Shown here one piece after another: positions 56,200 to 63,606 of a DNA stretch of 64,000 nucleotides. Source of the DNA: Pseudomonas pseudonitroreducens (GTDB taxonomy: Bacteria > Pseudomonadota > Gammaproteobacteria > Pseudomonadales > Pseudomonadaceae); contig NZ_BQHJ01000007.1 in assembly GCF_021603645.1 (NCBI RefSeq), positions 62,001 to 126,000 of the forward strand, written 5' to 3'. The notes beneath the pieces were generated by a model. The model searched no databases, had not been told where the DNA came from, and was given only the letters and a program-made list of their open reading frames with translations. A program made the translations under genes and the position numbers. Each line of letters begins with the position of its first letter. The first letter of the stretch is position 1.

Positions 56200-56568
56200 T
56201 CAGGCGGCCCGCCGGCCAAGCAGCAGCTCGGCAATGGCAGCATGAAGGACATTCAGCCTACGGTAGTACTGCGGACGGCTACAGCGGCAAGACTCCCACT
56301 TCATGGAGTCGGGGCTGTCGTAGTCGGTGTAATGAACGCGCACCAGGTGCTCCATATCCGGCGGCAGGTGCTTATTCACAATAAGCTCGATGTCCGCCGT
56401 AAGATCCCAATGGCAAGTTGAACTTCGAGTGGTTCGAATCAACTCGCCTTTAGTTGCCATCAGGGTAGCGATCATACTCCCGCCGCCACCAACTTCAATG
56501 TTTGTATTCTCCGGCGGGTGAAGTTCCGCCGCCCATACCTTCAGCATCTCATCAACGGCCTTGATCAA
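56200..56568 (-). CDS. Putative late-gene regulator (Q-like antiterminator)
   Basis: A 122-aa protein from TTG 56568, which overlaps the primase stop (TTGA) and has AGGAGG 8 bp upstream. The C-terminus (SCRCSRPQYYRRLNVLHAAI) looks like the helix-turn-helix of Q/ArpU/RinA-type late regulators. Its place, last early gene before the late leader with a terminator, is that of lambda Q. The assignment is by position and C-terminal pattern only; a longer frame to 56682 lies inside the primase gene. Confidence 0.6.
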   Translation of the reverse strand: MIKAVDEMLKVWAAELHPPENTNIEVGGGGSMIATLMATKGELIRTTRSSTCHWDLTADIELIVNKHLPPDMEHLVRVHYTDYDSPDSMKWESCRCSRPQYYRRLNVLHAAIAELLLGRRAA

Positions 56569-58787
56569 AATGCGGCCTCCTTTTGGACAGGCTGCGCGCC
56601 ACGGCGCCAAGACTGTGGGCGTTCGTACCCCCAAGGTCGCACAGTGGACTTCCCCGATGAGCTGAGGCGTTTCCGTCGCCACCCGAGGCGATGCATGATG
56701 TGTCCCACGCGCATCTGCTCTGGCTTACCCCAGTGCCCATAGTCGAGGTTCAAAGCCTCTCCGAGGATCTTGTCACTGGTTACGGTCTCGCCTACGTAGT
56801 CCTCCAGCCACGGCAGAATCTTGTACTCCCAGGCATCGACGGTGTAACGCGCGTCCTGCTCCTCCTCGAACAGATCCTTCTCCTCTCGCGCCACCCACCA
56901 GATATCGCCCGCCTTGTAGCAGAACACCGCCTCAGCCCACAGCTGGTCGCGGATCTCGCGTAGTAGGTCGAGGTCCACCTTGGTACACAGCACGGGCCAG
57001 TATCTGCGGTTGCCCGTGGTGTCCTTCAGGTACTCCTCCTGGTTGGTGGTACCGGCGAACACGCACTGGCGCGGCACATCCGCCGTGCGGCGGCCGTAGC
57101 TCTCACGGAAGGTATCCACCGAAGCGGAGAAGAACTGCTTGGCCTTGGTCGAGTCAGCCTTGTTGAAGGCATCCAGCTCACCCAACTCGACGATCCACTT
57201 ACCCCGGATCATCTGGAAGGCCTCCTTATCGCCGAGGGTGAATGGCGTGTCCATGAACCACTCCCCGCCCAACACCGAGAGCGCCGTGGATTTACCCACG
57301 CCCTGCAGGCCCTCCAGAATCATCACGCTGTCGACCTTGGCGCCGGGCTTCATGACCCGAGCAACGCCCCCGATCATCCAGCGCTTGGCCACCTTGGAGC
57401 TGTAGGGCGACAACGGCACACCGAGCACCTGGTGCAGCCAGCTCTCCAGACGCGGCACACCATCCCACTCCAGCCCGTTGAGATACCGGCGCACCGGATG
57501 GAAGGTGTTCTTGCTGGCCGTGACGCTGACGCCCTCCAGCACGGTCCCGGACTTGGCCAACAAGTTGTAGTACTGCGCGAGCCATTCGGTCGTCAGCATG
57601 TCGTCAAGGTCTGTCCACTCCCCCGGCTCGCCGCCGTAGGGCGGTGTCTTGAGCTTCACCGTCTTACTGCTGAATTGGTCGAAGCCGAGCACGCCCTTCC
57701 AGCACTCATCGTTGCCGAGGATCAGGCTCACGTTGATCATGTGCCCCGACAGGCCACCGCTCTGCGTGCGATACAACAGCGTGCGCCACCCCTCATCGGC
57801 GGCCGGTCGGACCACCGCCATCACCTGGCGCCGCACGGCGTCCAATCCCTCGGACAGATGCAGGTCGTTCCAGTCGGTCCACTTCTCCTCGCGCTCACCA
57901 GCAAACACAGGGACAACGTGCAGGCCGCCGAGAATCACCGCCGCGTTGTTGGCCTTCTCAACGCCGGGATTCCACGGCGTCACCTTGTCGGCCTTGGTCG
58001 TCTTCCAATCGTCGTCGGCGCAGAAGATCAACGGACGTCCGGGATACTCGTCGCGCATCGCCTTACCGGCCGGGAGCAAGTTGCCCGCGTCGAAGGCCAC
58101 ACAAACCGTAAGCGATGTGGCCATGTGCAGGCTGACGCCAGTCGCATACCCCTCCGCGATCAGGATCGGCGCACCAGGGTCAGGGATGGGGCCGATCAGG
58201 CAGTACGCGCCCTCCTTCTGCATGCCGAAGGGCCAATACTGCTTATCACGCCCGGTGTCAGGCTGCCGCTCGGGGTGGATCACCTGCAGGCCGACAACCC
58301 CCTTCACCGTCTTCATCGGAACCAGCAGCCGGCCGCCCCGACCATAGCGGACATTGATGCCGACGATCTGCTTGCGGTCCAGGTAGGGGCTGCGCCCCTT
58401 ATCGGGCAGTTTCTCCCACATTGCGGATGCACGCCGAGCAGCCAGCCGGGCGGCCTTCTCGGCACGCTCGGCAGCGCGGCGCTTGGCATCCTCCTGGCGG
58501 GCGCGCATCAGCTCGCGCTCCTCACTGGTGAGCTTCGTTCCCTTGATCTTGAGCTTCTGCGATTCGCCCGAGCGCCAATCGCCATAAGCCCCGAAGTACA
58601 GCGTCACCCCCTTCTCAGTGGTGTACGGGTGCAGCACATACCAGCCCGTCTCCTCCCCCATGCTGTCCCCGGAGGACTTGCAGCGGGTCAGCTTGCCGAA
58701 AACCCAATCAGGGCGCCGCTTGCTGAACGGCTCCAGGCCGTAGTCCTGCAGCTGCGCCAGAACCTCGCCCAGCCCCTGCTCAGCCAT
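56565..58787 (-). CDS. Primase-helicase (Toprim + VapE/D5-like ATPase)
   Basis: A 740-aa replication protein. The N-terminal primase-type part has a Toprim-like core (APILIAEGYATGVSLHMATS; RPLIFCADDD). The C-terminal VapE/PF05272-like SF3 helicase has Walker A LEGLQGVGKST, ELGELDAFNKAD, and the sensor TTNQEEYLKDTTGNRRYWPV. It should unwind and prime the phage origin without DnaB. ATG 58787 is chosen; it overlaps the zinc-finger gene by 8 bp. Confidence 0.9.
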   Translation of the reverse strand: MAEQGLGEVLAQLQDYGLEPFSKRRPDWVFGKLTRCKSSGDSMGEETGWYVLHPYTTEKGVTLYFGAYGDWRSGESQKLKIKGTKLTSEERELMRARQEDAKRRAAERAEKAARLAARRASAMWEKLPDKGRSPYLDRKQIVGINVRYGRGGRLLVPMKTVKGVVGLQVIHPERQPDTGRDKQYWPFGMQKEGAYCLIGPIPDPGAPILIAEGYATGVSLHMATSLTVCVAFDAGNLLPAGKAMRDEYPGRPLIFCADDDWKTTKADKVTPWNPGVEKANNAAVILGGLHVVPVFAGEREEKWTDWNDLHLSEGLDAVRRQVMAVVRPAADEGWRTLLYRTQSGGLSGHMINVSLILGNDECWKGVLGFDQFSSKTVKLKTPPYGGEPGEWTDLDDMLTTEWLAQYYNLLAKSGTVLEGVSVTASKNTFHPVRRYLNGLEWDGVPRLESWLHQVLGVPLSPYSSKVAKRWMIGGVARVMKPGAKVDSVMILEGLQGVGKSTALSVLGGEWFMDTPFTLGDKEAFQMIRGKWIVELGELDAFNKADSTKAKQFFSASVDTFRESYGRRTADVPRQCVFAGTTNQEEYLKDTTGNRRYWPVLCTKVDLDLLREIRDQLWAEAVFCYKAGDIWWVAREEKDLFEEEQDARYTVDAWEYKILPWLEDYVGETVTSDKILGEALNLDYGHWGKPEQMRVGHIMHRLGWRRKRLSSSGKSTVRPWGYERPQSWRRGAQPVQKEAAF

Positions 58788-58995
58788 TGGCAAGCCCCCG
58801 CTTCTCGGTGATCGACTGGCAGAAGGTGCACAGAGTGCAACCAGGTGCCGCAATCTGGCGGGCGGGCGGAATCTCGTCGCCGCAGTCCAGGCACTCGCTC
58901 AGCGAGTGGCCAACGAAGGCAGGCTGACGCGCCGCCAGCAGTGAATCCATGGACTCCAGCACCAGGTCATTGGCGCGATCAGCGATATCAGCCAA
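58780..58995 (-). CDS. TraR/DksA-type zinc-finger protein
   Basis: A 71-aa protein from TTG 58995 with GGAGG 6 bp upstream. It carries the DksA/TraR zinc finger ECLDCGDEIPPARQIAAPGC followed by TLCTFC. Helical N-terminus (ADRANDLVLESMDSLLAARQ) fits. Such phage proteins may act on RNA polymerase. It overlaps both CII (8 bp) and primase (8 bp). Confidence 0.87.
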   Translation of the reverse strand: MADIADRANDLVLESMDSLLAARQPAFVGHSLSECLDCGDEIPPARQIAAPGCTLCTFCQSITEKRGLANG

Positions 58996-59524
58996 GGGAC
59001 ACCTCCGCCTCACGCTCCAGCAACATCTCCAAGGCGAGCAGCGCACCCTGCACACGGCGAAGCAGGAGCTTCTGCTGTGCCAGCTCCCGCCGGTCGATAC
59101 GTCCGTCGTTCGCCAAGTCTTCGGCGATGGTCTGCGTGAGTGTCGATTGGCGCTGCAGCGTCTCGCTGATCGCCTTGAGGATCGCCGCGGCGGAGTCCAG
59201 ATCCTCCTTGGACTCCCGCTGGATCTCCTCCACTACACCCCGAAGATCTACCCAGGCTGCGTCGCCGTAGGCCTCGATCAGCGAATCCACGATGCGCGGG
59301 TCGCGGGTGGCCGTGGTGACCTCCTCGATGTCCTGCGGGTTCATGTGGCTGTTGGAGTGAGTCGGGCTGAGCTTGTGCTGCAGAGTGGTTTCGTTGCGAC
59401 CGAAGATCGCCGCGATAGCTTTGGCGCCGCCTGGGTAGTCCCGGCTGGCATGGTAGAGAGCGAGGTTGAGCGGAAGAATTTCGCGCTTTGCGCGTTCGGT
59501 GCAACTCAGAGCTACACGGCTCAT
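58988..59524 (-). CDS. CII-type regulatory protein (Phage_CP76/CII family)
   Basis: A 178-aa protein. N-terminal LNLALYHASRDYPGGAKAIA, AIFGRNETTLQHKLSPTHSN is the conserved N-terminal part of the phage regulatory CII (PF06892) family, with a helix-turn-helix; the C-terminal half is a long helix pair. Start at 59524. In the lambda layout it is directly after cro and before replication genes, which is what is seen here. Confidence 0.85.
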   Translation of the reverse strand: MSRVALSCTERAKREILPLNLALYHASRDYPGGAKAIAAIFGRNETTLQHKLSPTHSNSHMNPQDIEEVTTATRDPRIVDSLIEAYGDAAWVDLRGVVEEIQRESKEDLDSAAAILKAISETLQRQSTLTQTIAEDLANDGRIDRRELAQQKLLLRRVQGALLALEMLLEREAEVSLG

Positions 59525-59608
59525 GGCATTAATCCCCAAAGTCTGCCCGTGACCGTGCCAACAGCCCTTGATAGAGTTGCGGCGTGGTCATCGTCAGGTG
59601 GTCACGTA

Positions 59609-59739
59609 GCGGATGGCTGCTCTGTGGTGGAAAGGCCATCCGCGCCCCAATGGCAAGGCAGGTGATCCGTCACCCGCCTTGCCGTACAGCCAGCTGCTCT
59701 GTGGTGGAGAGGCTGGCAACCCAAGGCATCCGTGCCTTG
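59609..59739 (-). ncRNA. Tandem structured RNA element between cro and cII (two A+B hairpin units)
   Basis: In the leftward transcript four hairpins follow each other. A1: CCAAGGCA-CGGA-TGCCTTGG (59739-59720). B1: GCCAGC-CTCT-CCACCAC-AGAG-CA-GCTGGC (59716-59688). A2: GGCAAGGC..GGTGA-CGGA-TCACC..GCCTTGCC (59682-59651). B2: GGATGGC-CTTT-CCACCAC-AGAG-CA-GCCATCC (59640-59610). Loops are conserved (CGGA; CCACCAC) while stems differ with compensating changes. The surrounding 59525-59828 interval has no gene. A related B hairpin lies at 60964-60999. Candidate nut/put-like antitermination site. Confidence 0.75.
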
Positions 59740-59828
59740 GTTCGGGGAGCGGGACCGGCTTGGTGGTGGGTATTTGGTGTGCTCCCGCCAGCCGGCCCGC
59801 TACCCCACCCTCGGTGGTGACGAGGGCG

Positions 59829-60068
59829 TTAAGCGGCCTTGCTCGGAGCGGGGAACAGATCAGGCAGGTCTGGTCGCAACTCATACCCCTGAACCACGCC
59901 ACCGCATGCCCGCACTACCACGGGCACTTTCTCCGGCGGGATCCCCCGACGCTTCCAGTTGAAAATGTTCTGAGGTGTAACACCCGCGGCGCGAGCCAGC
60001 TCGGTGGGGGAGCCGGCTGCCTCGATGGCCTTTAAAAGGGCCTCCAGCGGCTTTTGTTCTTCAGTCAT
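59829..60068 (-). CDS. Cro-like repressor
   Basis: A 79-aa helix-turn-helix protein: LLKAIEAAGSPTELARAAGV followed by TPQNIFNWKRRGIPPEKVPV, typical of Cro/YdaS-type phage repressors. It is divergent from the S24-type CI gene with 89 bp between, the lambda OR arrangement. It is the first leftward early gene. Confidence 0.88.
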   Translation of the reverse strand: MTEEQKPLEALLKAIEAAGSPTELARAAGVTPQNIFNWKRRGIPPEKVPVVVRACGGVVQGYELRPDLPDLFPAPSKAA

Positions 60069-60157
60069 GGCATCAACCCTTGATCAAACAGAACCAAACG
60101 ACAAACCAAACAATACGTGTATTACCAAGCTTGCACAAGGGCATTAACATTTTGTTT
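60069..60157. promoter_or_regulatory. Divergent operator region between cro and cI (OR-like)
   Basis: Two ACCAAAC boxes (60093-60099 and 60105-60111, 12-bp period) and the palindrome AATACGTGTATT (60112-60123) lie in the 89-bp gap. The same ACCAAAC box recurs twice after cI (60922, 60948), so these are good candidates for CI/Cro operators. Confidence 0.65.
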
Positions 60158-60922
60158 ATGACTACACGCCCGAAATCAAACAATGCCGAGCGCTTCGCCC
60201 TGGCCCTCGAACAGGCCGAGATGAAGGGGGCCGAACTCGCTCGCCGCCTCGGCATCGACAACGAACAAAACATCACCAATTGGAAGTCGAGAGGCGTGCC
60301 ATCAGCGCGATTATCCGCCGTGGCTTTAGCCCTTGGAGTGTCACGGGAGTGGTTGGAATCTGGGCACGGCAACATGCACGGAAAGCCCACAACCCCTGCT
60401 TTTGCAGAGGAGCGAGCCAGTTACACACTGGAGCCGCTTCACCCGTGGGACAGCGACACCCCACTTGATGACGACGAGGTTGCATTGCCCTTGTACAAGG
60501 AAGTCGAGCTGGCATCCGGGAATGGCCGGACTGCCGTTCAGGAGGTACCAGGTCGAAAGCTGCGCTTCTCCTACGCCACGCTCCGAGAGTGCGGCGTGCT
60601 GCCCGACAACGCGTTCTTCGCGACAAACTCGGGCCACAGCAATCATCCCCTAATCCTTCATGGCGCAACCCTGGGGATCGATAAAGGAATGACGCAGATT
60701 GTCGACGGCGAGATCTACGCGCTCGACCATGATGGACTGCTGCGCGTGAAGATCCTTGAGCGCCTTCCGGGCCACGGCCTGCGGATGCACAGCTACAACT
60801 CATCAGAATTTCCGCCCGAGGATTTCTCGATCGAGAAGATCCTGGAGCAACGGATTGTCGTGCTCGGGCGAGTCTTCTGGTGGTCCACGATCCGACCGAT
60901 GAAATCGGGACCGCTCATCTAA
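60158..60922 (+). CDS. CI-type repressor with S24 (LexA-like) self-cleaving domain
   Basis: A 254-aa repressor. N-terminal HTH: GAELARRLGIDNEQNITNWK (about residues 24-43). The C-terminal S24 domain has candidate catalytic Ser161 (NSGHSNHPL) and Lys198 (LRVKIL); their 37-residue spacing equals LexA's Ser119-Lys156. RecA-stimulated self-cleavage and prophage induction by DNA damage are therefore expected. ATG 60158 is used because the upstream frame covers the operators. Confidence 0.92.
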   Translation: MTTRPKSNNAERFALALEQAEMKGAELARRLGIDNEQNITNWKSRGVPSARLSAVALALGVSREWLESGHGNMHGKPTTPAFAEERASYTLEPLHPWDSDTPLDDDEVALPLYKEVELASGNGRTAVQEVPGRKLRFSYATLRECGVLPDNAFFATNSGHSNHPLILHGATLGIDKGMTQIVDGEIYALDHDGLLRVKILERLPGHGLRMHSYNSSEFPPEDFSIEKILEQRIVVLGRVFWWSTIRPMKSGPLI

Positions 60923-60964
60923 CCAAACAAAATGTGTTGACCTAAACACCAAACATATTGTTTG
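60922..60964. promoter_or_regulatory. Rightward early promoter/operator (OL/PL-like)
   Basis: Contains ACCAAAC at 60922-60928 and 60948-60954, TTGACC (about 60938) as a possible -35, and the palindrome CAAACATATTGTTTG (60950-60964). It lies directly after cI and before the rightward early operon, in the position of lambda OL. Confidence 0.6.
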
Positions 60965-60999
60965 ATTGCCTCGACTCTCCACCACAGAGCGAGGCAATC
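60964..60999 (+). ncRNA. Third B-type hairpin at the start of the rightward early operon
   Basis: GATTGCCTCG-A-CTCT-CCACCAC-AGAG-CGAGGCAATC: a 10-bp plus 4-bp stem with the same CTCTCCACCACAGAG apex as the two hairpins between cro and cII. It is read in the same sense in its own (rightward) transcript. It ends one base before the ATG at 61000 and includes the only Shine-Dalgarno-like GAGG (60991-60994) in its stem. Confidence 0.75.
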
Positions 61000-61167
61000 A
61001 TGTCCATTTCCGCAACCGTTCACGTTCTCCCGAACGTAGAGATCGGGCGCATCTTCGAGGTGCGCCGGCTGGCCGCTGCTGCTGGCTGCCAGTTCGTATC
61101 CGGTCGTAGCAAGCGCGCCCTCCGCGCCGTGCCGCCCTACCCCACCACTCCGGGGGACGCGGCATGA
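61000..61167 (+). CDS. Small hypothetical early protein
   Basis: A 55-aa protein (MSISATVHVLPNVEIGRIFE, then VRRLAAAAGCQFVSGRSKRA) starting at ATG 61000. A TTG at 60958 would extend it through the B-type hairpin. The ribosome binding site would be sequestered in that hairpin, so expression may need the hairpin to open or be bound. The stop overlaps the next ATG by 4 bp. Not recognised. Confidence 0.6.
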   Translation: MSISATVHVLPNVEIGRIFEVRRLAAAAGCQFVSGRSKRALRAVPPYPTTPGDAA

Positions 61168-61766
61168 ACAATCAATTCACCCTCTCCGATAACTCCCTGC
61201 GCATGCTGGCAGCTCAACTGGAGCTGAACGGCAAATTCCGCCACACCTGCCGCTCAGCCTACGGTCAGCAGCAGATCGAGCTGGTCATGCAGGTCGAGCG
61301 CGATCTGGAACGCACGAACGTCACCATCACCATGGGCGGCGAGAAGCACTCCATTAGCGTCATCAACGGCGAAAGCCACAACGACCAGCTACTGGCTGAC
61401 TTCATCGACGCCATCGCCAATGGGCGTGTGGACTCAGCTGAACCTGCACGCCCGCGCGTCCTCCTGCACATGCCCGAACGCGAGTCGCTGCTGGACACCG
61501 AGCAGCAGGAAGCGATCAAGGGCCTTGCTCGTCGCGGCGGCTTCCTTGCCCTCGATGTCGGGCTGGAGAATCCGATCAACGTCTCCGTGCACCGAACCGT
61601 CAACACGTCGGGGATCTGCGCAATTCTCAGCGTTGGCGTGCGAAAGCCCCGGACTTGCTGCTGGACGATTCGCCGCGAGAGCGACGCTTACTGTGCCCGC
61701 CGCCTGCAGGAGTCCGTGGAACACCTCATCACCATCGCCACGCCGAAGCCGGCGCGGGCGGCATGA
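61164..61766 (+). CDS. Hypothetical early phage protein
   Basis: A 200-aa soluble protein of unknown family (LSDNSLRMLAAQLELNGKFR, VLLHMPERESLLDTEQQEAI). Four-base overlap with the previous gene. Cysteines CRSAY, ICAI, CCWT and YCARR are spread out without a zinc-finger pattern. Second gene of the rightward early operon, where recombination and host-takeover genes usually lie. Confidence 0.7.
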   Translation: MNNQFTLSDNSLRMLAAQLELNGKFRHTCRSAYGQQQIELVMQVERDLERTNVTITMGGEKHSISVINGESHNDQLLADFIDAIANGRVDSAEPARPRVLLHMPERESLLDTEQQEAIKGLARRGGFLALDVGLENPINVSVHRTVNTSGICAILSVGVRKPRTCCWTIRRESDAYCARRLQESVEHLITIATPKPARAA

Positions 61767-61776
61767 GAGGTGCCCT

Positions 61777-62070
61777 ATGCGCAATCAATCCCTACAGGAT
61801 GCCGCCAAGGCACTGGGCATCACCCGCCCCGCCCTGATCAAGCGCATGCGCGAGGCTGGCCTGCTCGACGACCGCAACCTGCCGACGCACCCACTGCGAG
61901 ACCGGCTGTACCTCGAAAAGCACGAGGGTAACTGGCACCACCCGGAGCTTGGCCCGCAGTACAGCTACTCCACCCGAGTGCGACCCGCTGGTTTGGCCTG
62001 GTTGCGGCAGAAGCTGGACATCCCGCTGCCGATGCCACCGGCCGAGCAGGACCGCCGCGATGTCGGCTGA
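61777..62070 (+). CDS. KilAC-like antirepressor-type DNA-binding protein
   Basis: A 97-aa protein. SLQDAAKALGITRPALIKRM is a helix-turn-helix, and the rest (LEKHEGNWHHPELGPQYSYS, TRVRPAGLAWLRQKL) follows the C-terminal half of phage antirepressor KilAC domains. It stands alone without the N-terminal Bro/Rha domain. Role probably regulatory. Overlaps the next gene's start by 11 bp. Confidence 0.78.
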   Translation: MRNQSLQDAAKALGITRPALIKRMREAGLLDDRNLPTHPLRDRLYLEKHEGNWHHPELGPQYSYSTRVRPAGLAWLRQKLDIPLPMPPAEQDRRDVG

Positions 62071-62230
62071 CCACGGCCTACGCCCACGCCACTACGCCCG
62101 CCAGATCATCGGCTTGCGCTCGCAGGAGGAGCGCAGAGCCGCCCTGGCGAACGTGCCGGCGGAGTGGCGCGACCTGGTTAGAACCCACGTAGAGATCGCC
62201 TGGAACCACCCGAAAGGAGGCAAGGCATGA
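62060..62230 (+). CDS. Small hypothetical early protein
   Basis: A 56-aa protein (LRPRHYARQIIGLRSQEERR, then AALANVPAEWRDLVRTHVEI). AGGA lies 8 bp upstream; it overlaps both neighbours (11 bp and 4 bp). This short sequence type occurs often in Pseudomonas phages between KilAC-like and PrtN-like genes. Function unknown. Confidence 0.65.
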   Translation: MSADHGLRPRHYARQIIGLRSQEERRAALANVPAEWRDLVRTHVEIAWNHPKGGKA

Positions 62231-62535
62231 AACGCAAACCGACCACCAAGCAGACCGTGCGGGCCGAACTGATCCGCATGGTTAGCGCCCTGCTCACCAC
62301 TGCACGGACCACCAATTACGAGCACGTCTGCGATTCGGAGACAGACCGTGCACGAGGCGCCATCGTGCTCGCCCTGCATGCCGACATCATCGACACCCCT
62401 ACTCACACAGCACTTTGCGAACTGGCCGGCAACGCACGATACGAACGCCAGATGGAGCTGATCTATGGCCAGCCACCCTATACCGGCTCGGCCTTCGCCG
62501 AGGCGCGGCGCGATGCTGCTAAGGCGGCAGCATGA
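62227..62535 (+). CDS. Hypothetical early phage protein
   Basis: A 102-aa mostly helical protein ([40 protein letters not shown]). An AAAGGAGG ribosome binding site lies just upstream. It overlaps both neighbours by 4 bp. No family recognised. Confidence 0.65.
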   Translation: MKRKPTTKQTVRAELIRMVSALLTTARTTNYEHVCDSETDRARGAIVLALHADIIDTPTHTALCELAGNARYERQMELIYGQPPYTGSAFAEARRDAAKAAA

Positions 62536-62849
62536 CCCAACGCCCCGACCAGCAACCGGAGCTGCGCCTGCTGCCGGCACCCAGGCGCGAAACCGTCGAC
62601 CTGGTGTACCGAACCTTCAGTGAGGTGCTGATTCCACTGGAAGCGCTGCGCGAACGCTACTTCCGCAACCTCAACAAGGACAACTTCGCCAAGGCCATCA
62701 AGGAAGGTCGCATTGGCCTGCCGATCACCACTCTGGACGACAGCGCGAAGGCACTGCAGTACGTCGAGGCCCACCACCTCGCCGCTTACATCGAGCAGCG
62801 CGCCTACCTCGCCGACGAGGAGCTGGCACGCCGTATCGGATCCGCTTGA
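62532..62849 (+). CDS. PrtN-family activator (pyocin activator-like)
   Basis: A 105-aa protein. [20 protein letters not shown] followed by [20 protein letters not shown] and [10 protein letters not shown] matches the pyocin activator PrtN family (PF11112). PrtN activates pyocin genes via P-boxes after RecA-dependent loss of PrtR. In a prophage it may act on phage or host promoters. Overlaps the previous stop by 4 bp. Confidence 0.82.
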   Translation: MTQRPDQQPELRLLPAPRRETVDLVYRTFSEVLIPLEALRERYFRNLNKDNFAKAIKEGRIGLPITTLDDSAKALQYVEAHHLAAYIEQRAYLADEELARRIGSA

Positions 62850-62902
62850 GACCAAAGCCGCGCCGCCACCACCGGCGCATCCACCACTAGGAGCACACCA
62901 CT

Positions 62903-63385
62903 ATGTTGACCAACCACCAGATCACCGCCCTGGTACTGGGCATCCTTCTGCCGATGATTCTGCTGCTGATCGGCGCTTATGCATGCGGCATCAATAAAGG
63001 GAAACTACTCGCCGAGGCAGTCGTATACGGGAAGGGTTACACCGATGGCCTCGCCGACCAGGCCGAGCACGTCGAGGCACTTCACAACGACATAGGCATG
63101 CTGAGAGAGAGCCACCGCCAGGACCGCGAGGGCCTGATGCAGGATGCAGATCGTCGGATCGCCTTCTATTCGCGTCGCTCTAACCCGCTCACAGCCTCCG
63201 ACCTGATCACCCTAGAACGCGCCACGAAGAACCTGAATCTCGCTCAGCAAACCTGGCTGGCCATGGGCGCATCAGATGCTGCCCAGGGTGCTAGTGAGGT
63301 GGAGTTTGCCGTTCAAGGGATCCGCGCGCGCCTGATGAGCGTCTTCGAAGCGGCAGCAGCCCAGCCCGAGGAGAGTGCAGCATGA
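62903..63385 (+). CDS. Hypothetical membrane protein with coiled coil
   Basis: A 160-aa protein with one N-terminal membrane helix (LVLGILLPMILLLIGAYACG) and a cytoplasmic helical domain (HVEALHNDIGMLRESHRQDR). The start has AGGAGCAC at 8-12 bp. Short helical phage membrane proteins of this kind are often uncharacterised. Its stop overlaps the next ATG by 4 bp. Confidence 0.7.
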   Translation: MLTNHQITALVLGILLPMILLLIGAYACGINKGKLLAEAVVYGKGYTDGLADQAEHVEALHNDIGMLRESHRQDREGLMQDADRRIAFYSRRSNPLTASDLITLERATKNLNLAQQTWLAMGASDAAQGASEVEFAVQGIRARLMSVFEAAAAQPEESAA

Positions 63386-63606
63386 GGCGCAATTACCCCC
63401 TCTGCCGGCTGAGCCCGGAGGCTGCCGGCCAGCTCGTGCACGACCACGAGCGCTGCACGAAGAAGCTGCACGAGACCGAACGCTATCTGGCCGCCCTAAC
63501 TGTCGAGATCCGCAATGCTCTCGGCCCCGAGGCCGTCTGGTCGCTCCAGACCAAAGCCCGCCAGTCCGTCGCATTGAGCGATCTGCAAAAGGAACTGCGC
63601 GCATGA
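63382..63606 (+). CDS. Small hypothetical early protein
   Basis: A 74-aa helical protein (LSPEAAGQLVHDHERCTKKL). Four-base overlaps on both sides tie it into the rightward operon. Not recognised. Confidence 0.6.
   Translation: MRRNYPLCRLSPEAAGQLVHDHERCTKKLHETERYLAALTVEIRNALGPEAVWSLQTKARQSVALSDLQKELRA

Noticed and set aside
56565-58787. Virulence-associated protein (VapE) label
   Set aside because: The domain is a phage primase-helicase; the virulence label is historical and the context is replication.
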